A stretch of DNA of 64,000 nucleotides, from positions 29,999 through 93,998 of the forward strand of contig CAKZXZ010000177.1 of the NCBI GenBank assembly GCA_937883775.1. The letters are read 5' to 3'. Positions 58,017-64,000 of this stretch are shown here, piece by piece. The notes beneath the pieces are model-generated. The model saw nothing but the letters and a program-made list of their open reading frames with translations, was not told where the DNA came from and did not search any database. The position numbers and the translations under genes are program-made. Source of the stretch: an uncultured Paracoccaceae bacterium (lineage in GTDB: Bacteria > Pseudomonadota > Alphaproteobacteria > Rhodobacterales > Rhodobacteraceae). Positions within the stretch are counted from its first letter, which is position 1. Every line of letters starts with the position of its first letter.

Positions 58017-60722
58017 ATGAGTGCGATTGAATTCGTCGTCCGCGATTCTGCGGGCAATCTTCGGCGCGGGGTACTCGCCGAAACCGAGACTTCCACAATC
58101 ATTCCAATGGGTGCCGGCGAAGATGTGTCGCTGAACCTGCGACTTTTTCAAGTCACCAATTACCAACGCGACGGCGATAATCTTGTCATCACCACCATGG
58201 ATGGCCGCACGATTACCCTTGAGAGCTATTTTTACGGCGGACAGATGGACGCCAACGATCTGTTCCTCAGCGCAGATGGCCTTTTGACGCCGGTTGAGTT
58301 GCAACAGTTCGGTGACAGCATCGAACCGGTTTACCAAACCGCAGAGCTTTTCGGAAAATGGAGCCCCAACGACGCGCTGTTCTACACGGATGGCGCTGAA
58401 CTGGACTCGGTCGTGGTTGCCGATGAGATGGTAGATGACGGCGTTGAATCGACGATGTTGGCCACTGGCCTGCTGGGCGGACTTGGCGCTGCAGGTGGCG
58501 CTGCAGGCGTTGGTGGCGCGGCACTGGCCGGTACGGCCTTGGTCGGTGCGGGCCTTGGCGGCGGCGGTGATGATGACGACGATGATGATGGCGACGATGA
58601 TGACGACAAAACGCCTCCTGGCGGGTCTGGCGGCACGGCAGATACCACACCCCCAACCGTTAGCGTTGAAGAAGGCACCGTGGGAAATGGCGATGCGTTC
58701 AACCGCGTAAACCACTCTGACGGTGTGGAAATTGCAGGTAAAGGCGAAGTCGGCGCAAGCATCACAGTCGAAACCGAAGGCCATAATGGTCAGACGGTGA
58801 CGCAAACAACCACGGTTGATGCCAATGGGGATTGGGACGTCGTCTTTCCTGCTGCAGACATTCCGACCGGTGAATACACCCGCGATATCACGATCACGGC
58901 AACCGATGCCGCAGGCAACACGGCCAGCGTGACCGATCAGATCCTGATTGATACCGAAACGGCCGTTAACATCACAATGGTCGACGGTGCTGCCGCTGGC
59001 CTCGGCAATGTCGTTAATGGCGCAAGCCATGCAGATGGCACAACGCTCTCGGGCACAGGCGATGCCAACGGAACCGTGACGGTGACAGTGCAAGGCCTGC
59101 CGCCGGTCAATGTCCCCGTCGATGGGAATGGCAGCTGGAGCCACACGTTCACAACAACGGAACTGCCGGGGGGTGAATACACCCGCACTGTGACGGTCGA
59201 CATCACGGATCCTTACGGAAACACGACGTCAAACACCGGCGCGATCGTGATCGACACGGTCACAAATGTCTCGATGGTGCCGGGCGCTCTTGGCGAAGGC
59301 ACCGTCATCAACGAGGCCGAGCGTGATTCAAACGGGATTACGGTGACAGGCGCGACACAGCCGAACAATCAGGTTGCGGTGACATTCACTGATAACAGTG
59401 GAAATCAGGTCACCCGCAACATCCAAGCCGATAACGCAGGCAACTGGTCTGCGACTTTCGCAGCAGTCGAAATCCCGGATGGCGAATATGACGCCAATGT
59501 CAGCGTGATTGCGACCGATGCGGCTGGTAACACGGCCACGACCTCGCAGACATTGCGGATCGACACCGAGCTTGAGGTTGACGTCAACACGGCCACGCTG
59601 GAAGGCAACGGTATCGTGAACTTCAACGAAGCCGCAGACGGTGTCACCTTGACCGGCACCACCGATCCAAACGCACAGGTGCGCGTAGACTTTAACGGAG
59701 TTGTCAAAACGGTCGGCGCCGACCAGTTCGGTAACTGGTCTGCAAGTTACAGCGCGAACGAGGTTCCTTCGGGTGAGCGCAATGTCCCTGTTTCGGTGAC
59801 AGCCACGGATTCTGCAGGCAACATCGCCACCAACAGCGGCACTGTCGAGATTGACACAATCGTACGCAACCTCAGCATTGCGGATGTGACAGGCGACAAC
59901 GTGCTTAACGCCTCTGACATCACGAACGGCTTTACGCTGAACGGCACGACCGAGCCGGGCGCGCAATGGGTTGAAGTGACCTTTGGCACCATGGCGCCGC
60001 AGTTGGCCCAGGTCGATAACAACGGCAATTGGGCGCTCGATTTCAACAACGGAATCGGGAACATCCCAGACGGCAACGTCAACGTGACTGTCCGCACGAT
60101 GGATCGCAACGACAACATCGACAGCGTGACCGAGGTCGTCAGTATCGATACAGCTGTGCCCGGCGTGCCAGAGATTGTTTTCCGTATGCAAGGCCAGGAC
60201 GACACGTTCGGCCTGGGCGTCACCTCTGACGAGGGGATCACGTCAATTCAATCCGTCGCAAGCGATGGCACGGTGACAGATCTGGGGATTACGGCGACAA
60301 ACGGCAGCAACGGCAACGTCGAAAGTTTTACTTTCGGCACACCCGTTCCGGACGGAACGCATCTTGTGGTGCAATCAACAGACGGCGCGGGCAATGAAGC
60401 CGCGACGCTGGTGCTGACGGAGGATGGTTCGGCCAATGCGGTCGACCTTGCCAGTACCGGTCTGGACGGGTTCGATATTGCCTCGATTGATCTGAGTTTC
60501 GCAGAAAACAGCGATCTCACCATTACCGAGCAAGACCTGCTGGATCTGTCGCAATTCTCGAACACGTTGGTCGTGCATGGCGACACCAATAACGAGGTCA
60601 CGGCAATCGGCGCGCAAAACACCAACCAGACCGAAACGATCGACGGCAAAGCCTACGAGATTTATTCGCTTGGCAATGACGGCACGCTGATCGTTGACCC
60701 AGATGTCAACGTGAACATCTGA
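58017..60722 (+). CDS. BapA-like Ig-repeat surface adhesin, putative type I secretion substrate
   Basis: N-terminal BapA-prefix-like domain (MSAIEFVVRDSAGNLRRGVLAE...NLVITTMDGRTITLESYF); Asp-rich linker; about 5-6 Ig-like repeats of ~95 aa; T1SS-like C-terminus. Confidence 0.85.
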   Translation: MSAIEFVVRDSAGNLRRGVLAETETSTIIPMGAGEDVSLNLRLFQVTNYQRDGDNLVITTMDGRTITLESYFYGGQMDANDLFLSADGLLTPVELQQFGDSIEPVYQTAELFGKWSPNDALFYTDGAELDSVVVADEMVDDGVESTMLATGLLGGLGAAGGAAGVGGAALAGTALVGAGLGGGGDDDDDDDGDDDDDKTPPGGSGGTADTTPPTVSVEEGTVGNGDAFNRVNHSDGVEIAGKGEVGASITVETEGHNGQTVTQTTTVDANGDWDVVFPAADIPTGEYTRDITITATDAAGNTASVTDQILIDTETAVNITMVDGAAAGLGNVVNGASHADGTTLSGTGDANGTVTVTVQGLPPVNVPVDGNGSWSHTFTTTELPGGEYTRTVTVDITDPYGNTTSNTGAIVIDTVTNVSMVPGALGEGTVINEAERDSNGITVTGATQPNNQVAVTFTDNSGNQVTRNIQADNAGNWSATFAAVEIPDGEYDANVSVIATDAAGNTATTSQTLRIDTELEVDVNTATLEGNGIVNFNEAADGVTLTGTTDPNAQVRVDFNGVVKTVGADQFGNWSASYSANEVPSGERNVPVSVTATDSAGNIATNSGTVEIDTIVRNLSIADVTGDNVLNASDITNGFTLNGTTEPGAQWVEVTFGTMAPQLAQVDNNGNWALDFNNGIGNIPDGNVNVTVRTMDRNDNIDSVTEVVSIDTAVPGVPEIVFRMQGQDDTFGLGVTSDEGITSIQSVASDGTVTDLGITATNGSNGNVESFTFGTPVPDGTHLVVQSTDGAGNEAATLVLTEDGSANAVDLASTGLDGFDIASIDLSFAENSDLTITEQDLLDLSQFSNTLVVHGDTNNEVTAIGAQNTNQTETIDGKAYEIYSLGNDGTLIVDPDVNVNI
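58569..58607 (+). repeat. GAT/GAC codon tract encoding D7-G-D5 linker
   Basis: gatgatgacgacgatgatgatggcgacgatgatgacgac read directly. Confidence 0.9.
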
Positions 60723-60741
60723 CCGGGTTCAAACCATCTTA

Positions 60742-60772
60742 AAGGGCCGCGCCACCCCGGCGCGGCCTTTTT
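60742..60772 (+). terminator. Rho-independent terminator after the adhesin gene
   Basis: GGCCGCGCC-ACCCC-GGCGCGGCC-TTTTT, perfect 9-bp stem. Confidence 0.88.
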
Positions 60773-60779
60773 CGTTGGA

Positions 60780-63700
60780 CTACCCGGCACCCGCCAGCAA
60801 ATCGGCATTGCCACCTGCCGCTGTCGTATCAACGCAAACATGGCGTTCTTTCAGCACCCAACGCTCGAAATCCGCCGTCTGCAAAAACAAGACCAACGGC
60901 CCGTCCTGAGCTGCCAAGGCTTTGCGATAGGGTTTGGGATCACCACCGGAATAAACGACCGCCTCTGCCGCGACTTGCGCAAGATCCGCAGGCGCGCATT
61001 CAGCGGCGACCGCTGCACATCCCAATGCACGTGCAGCCTGTGCATGCTCTTGGGCAAGCCCACCAATGCATAGGATACGGCCCCGCGGCAGCACGCTCCA
61101 CCGATTGGCTTCGCCTGTTGGTCCGGGCAAATCGCACGTCTCAAGCGCGTTTTGACGGATCTCTTGGGCGGCAAAGGCCTGTGCAATTTCAGCACCTGTC
61201 ATCGCCGGTCCCCGCCCGTCTGCCTGCACAACCTTCTGTGCGGTAAAGCGGTGCAGGTAGCGCGGACCACCTGCCTTTGGCCCTGTTCCGCTAAGCCCCT
61301 CGCCACCAAAGGGTTGCGAGCCGACAACGGCACCAATCTGGTTCCTGTTCACATAGATGTTTCCCGCCTCAACCGCGGCGACAACATCCGCGACACGGTC
61401 ATCAATGCGGCTGTGCATCCCAAAGGTCAGGCCATAGCCCGTTGCATTGATATCCGCGACCACTTGCATCAAATCCGACGCCCTGAAGGTTGCAACATGC
61501 AAAACGGGGCCGAAAATCTCTTCACTCAGGTCCCCGATGCCGGCCACTTTCAGAACAGTCGGCCCGACAAAAGTGCCCTCGGCGGGCGCCGCGATTTGCT
61601 TAAGCACCTGCCCTGCCGCGATATGTCCGTCAATCCTGGCCTTTGCAGCGGCGTCAATGACGGGTCCGATATCGGTCCTGAAATCAGTTGGATCACCGAC
61701 GGTAAGCGCGTCCATTGCGCCGTAAAGCATGCTCAAAAAGTCCTCTGCGATGTCCTCTTGCAGATAGAGCACGCGCAGCGCGCTGCAGCGTTGCCCGGCT
61801 GACTGAAACGCCGAGGCGATAATATCGCCCACCGCCTGCTCAGGCAGGGCGGTGCTGTCGACGATCATCGCGTTCAGGCCGCCTGTCTCGGCGATCAAAG
61901 GGGCGTGGGCGGGCAGATGTTCTGCCATCACCCGGTTGATCCGCTGCGCTGTCGCGGTTGATCCCGTAAAGCAAACACCGCCCACGGCGGGATGACCTGT
62001 CAGGACTGTCCCCACCTCGGCACCGGTGCCCGGCAGCAAGATCAGACAGGCCTCTGGCACACCCGCTTTATGCAAGAGCGACACTGCAAATTCAGCAATT
62101 AACGGCGTGGTCTCGGCAGGTTTGGCCAAAACACCGTTGCCCGCTGCCAAAGCTGCTGCGATCTGACCGGTGAAGATCGCCAAAGGAAAGTTCCACGGCG
62201 AAATGCAGGTAAAAACCCCGACAGGCGAGGGCTGTATACGCTCGGCTTCAGCTGCATAGAACCTCAAGAAATCAACGGCTTCACGAAGCTCTCCGATACA
62301 ATCGTTCAGCGTCTTCCCCGCCTCTCGCGCCAGGCGCGCAAAAATCTCGTCTGCGTTGGCTTCATAAAGATCCGCAGCCTTGCGCAACACCGTCGCACGC
62401 GTCGATGCGCTTGCATGTGACCAATCCGCGGCGCGCGCACATGCGGCCTTTGCATCGGCAGCAGAATGGAACCGCGTATGACCGATCACCTCTCCCGTCG
62501 CGGGGTTTGTGACGGCGATATCGCCACAACCCCATGGCCCCGGATGAGCCTTCATGCCCTCGCGTAGAGCGTCCACCGTGGCGGGGTCTTCAAGATCCCA
62601 TCCGGTCGAATTTCGACGCTCCCCAAAAAGCGCGTTCGGAAGACGCACTTTCGGATGCGCAACATCGGGCAAAAGAGCCTCAACCGCCGCAAACGGATCA
62701 GCTGCAACCTCGGCTGCGGGCACGTCTTCGTCGACGATCTGGTTCACGAATGAACTGTTTGCCCCGTTCTCAAGCAAGCGTCGCACCAGATAGGCCAGCA
62801 AGTCTTTATGCGCCCCCACCGGCGCATAGATCCGACACCGCGTTCCGGCCTGCTTCAGCACTGTGTCATGCAAGGCTTCGCCCATCCCATGCAGTCGCTG
62901 AAACTCATAAAGCTGTGAATCCACAGCCATTTCCAAAACAGCGGCCACGGTGTGCGCATTATGTGTCGCGAACTGCGGATAGATACGATCGGTCATGCCA
63001 AGCAGCTTTTTGGCACAGCATATATAGCTGACATCGGTCGCCGCTTTCTGCGTAAAGACAGGAAATCCACCATGCCCTTCGACCTGTGCATGCTTGATCT
63101 CGGTGTCCCAGTAGGCGCCCTTCACAAGCCGCACCATGATCTTGCGATCCAGCCGCGTGGCCAATGCATAAAGCCAGTCCAGAACATGAGGCGCGCGCAG
63201 ACCGTAAGCCTGCACGACAACGCCAAAGCCGTCCCAGCCTTTCAGCGTCGGCTCAGACAAAAGCGCCTCGATCACGTCTAGTGACAGGTCCAACCGCCCG
63301 GCTTCTTCCGCATCAATGTTCAGACCGATGCCTGCAGATTTCGCAAGCACGCAAAGCGCGCGTGCCCGTGGCAAAAGCTCATCCATGACCCGCTCTTTCT
63401 GGAGCGTCTCGTAGCGTGGGTGCAGCGCCGACAGCTTGATCGAGATGCCAGGGTTTGCGCGGATATCATCGGATTTGGCGTGCTTGGCCAAGACCCCGAT
63501 CGCATCCGAATATGCCAGATGATAGCGTCGCGCATCTGCATCCGTCCGCGCAGCCTCGCCAAGCATGTCATACGAATAGCTAAAGCCCTGCGCCTCAAGC
63601 TCCTTTGCACGTTTTACCGCTTTTTCAATGGTTTCCCCCAAAACAAACTGTCGACCCAGCTCTTTCATCACGCGGGTTACGGCTTGGCGGATGACCGGCT

Positions 63701-64000
63701 CTCCCAACCGTTTGATCGCTCCGTGCAGCACGCGCGCCACATCGCTTTGATGCCCGTCTTTGAGGACTTTGCCAGTCATGAACAGCGCCCAGGTCGACGC
63801 ATTCACCAGACTGCTATGCGACTTGCCCAGATGTGCATCCCAGTGGCTGGGCGCGATCTTGTCCTCGATCAGCGCATCCATGGTGTCACCATCCGGCACC
63901 CGTAAAAGGGCCTCGGCCAGACACATCAGGGCAACGCCTTCATCTGTCGACAACCCGTATTCGCCCAGAAAAAGCTCCATCATGGATGGATCGCTGCCCT
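60780..64000 (-). CDS. putA: Bifunctional proline dehydrogenase / L-glutamate gamma-semialdehyde dehydrogenase, 5' end beyond the window
   Basis: PRODH domain (GYSYDMLGEAARTDADARRY), ALDH domain (ETGGLNAMIVDSTALPEQ, AFQSAGQRCSALRVLYLQ); frame open to the window end. Confidence 0.95.
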   Translation of the reverse strand, partial: GSDPSMMELFLGEYGLSTDEGVALMCLAEALLRVPDGDTMDALIEDKIAPSHWDAHLGKSHSSLVNASTWALFMTGKVLKDGHQSDVARVLHGAIKRLGEPVIRQAVTRVMKELGRQFVLGETIEKAVKRAKELEAQGFSYSYDMLGEAARTDADARRYHLAYSDAIGVLAKHAKSDDIRANPGISIKLSALHPRYETLQKERVMDELLPRARALCVLAKSAGIGLNIDAEEAGRLDLSLDVIEALLSEPTLKGWDGFGVVVQAYGLRAPHVLDWLYALATRLDRKIMVRLVKGAYWDTEIKHAQVEGHGGFPVFTQKAATDVSYICCAKKLLGMTDRIYPQFATHNAHTVAAVLEMAVDSQLYEFQRLHGMGEALHDTVLKQAGTRCRIYAPVGAHKDLLAYLVRRLLENGANSSFVNQIVDEDVPAAEVAADPFAAVEALLPDVAHPKVRLPNALFGERRNSTGWDLEDPATVDALREGMKAHPGPWGCGDIAVTNPATGEVIGHTRFHSAADAKAACARAADWSHASASTRATVLRKAADLYEANADEIFARLAREAGKTLNDCIGELREAVDFLRFYAAEAERIQPSPVGVFTCISPWNFPLAIFTGQIAAALAAGNGVLAKPAETTPLIAEFAVSLLHKAGVPEACLILLPGTGAEVGTVLTGHPAVGGVCFTGSTATAQRINRVMAEHLPAHAPLIAETGGLNAMIVDSTALPEQAVGDIIASAFQSAGQRCSALRVLYLQEDIAEDFLSMLYGAMDALTVGDPTDFRTDIGPVIDAAAKARIDGHIAAGQVLKQIAAPAEGTFVGPTVLKVAGIGDLSEEIFGPVLHVATFRASDLMQVVADINATGYGLTFGMHSRIDDRVADVVAAVEAGNIYVNRNQIGAVVGSQPFGGEGLSGTGPKAGGPRYLHRFTAQKVVQADGRGPAMTGAEIAQAFAAQEIRQNALETCDLPGPTGEANRWSVLPRGRILCIGGLAQEHAQAARALGCAAVAAECAPADLAQVAAEAVVYSGGDPKPYRKALAAQDGPLVLFLQTADFERWVLKERHVCVDTTAAGGNADLLAGAG

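Noticed and set aside
57861-59144. Minus-strand ORF of 427 aa opposite the adhesin
   Set aside because: Repeat-like pattern is the mirror of the Ig repeats on plus; no independent support.

Overview
The window looks like chromosomal DNA from a Roseobacter-group alphaproteobacterium (Rhodobacterales-type gene content). It is densely packed with mostly housekeeping and metabolic genes. I see no CRISPR array, transposase or prophage. Main blocks, left to right: ettA and cspA; a tesA/ybbAP-like divergent pair; a MATE transporter and gltX; an MBL-fold protein and nadE; an 18-repeat secreted MORN protein; a frameshifted aldehyde dehydrogenase; an SDR, an FeS-type (6-4) photolyase and a second SDR; leuA; the elongasome operon mreBCD-mrdA-rodA; ghrA, sseB and a UDG; nhaA; a kpsT/kpsE-type capsule export pair with kdsA and a phosphohexomutase; an MscS channel with a BON domain; tRNA-Gln(TTG); tctCBA; a complete assimilatory nitrate/nitrite cluster (nasT-nasS, leader, nrtA-nrtB-nrtCD-nirB-nirD-nasA-TrpD2-like-cysG); an FAD dehydrogenase and an NMT1-type ABC transporter; a BapA-like Ig-repeat adhesin; and a partial putA. 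The most interesting signals are not in the ORF track. (1) Upstream of leuA there is a 26-aa leader peptide with five consecutive Leu codons, followed by two interlocking, mutually exclusive stems. This is a probable leucine attenuator and may be translated from a leaderless transcript. (2) Upstream of nrtA there is an ANTAR-type two-hexaloop RNA motif (both loops A1/G4) followed by a terminator, matching the NasS/NasT pair encoded just upstream. (3) The nitrate ABC ATPase is a fused NrtC/NrtD protein with sequence signs of one degenerate ATP site. (4) GC-rich hairpins lie immediately after the solute-binding-protein gene in three unrelated transporter operons. (5) An uncharacterised TrpD2-like protein is embedded by 4-nt overlaps in the nitrate operon. 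All functional calls come from reading protein motifs and were not confirmed by any search.
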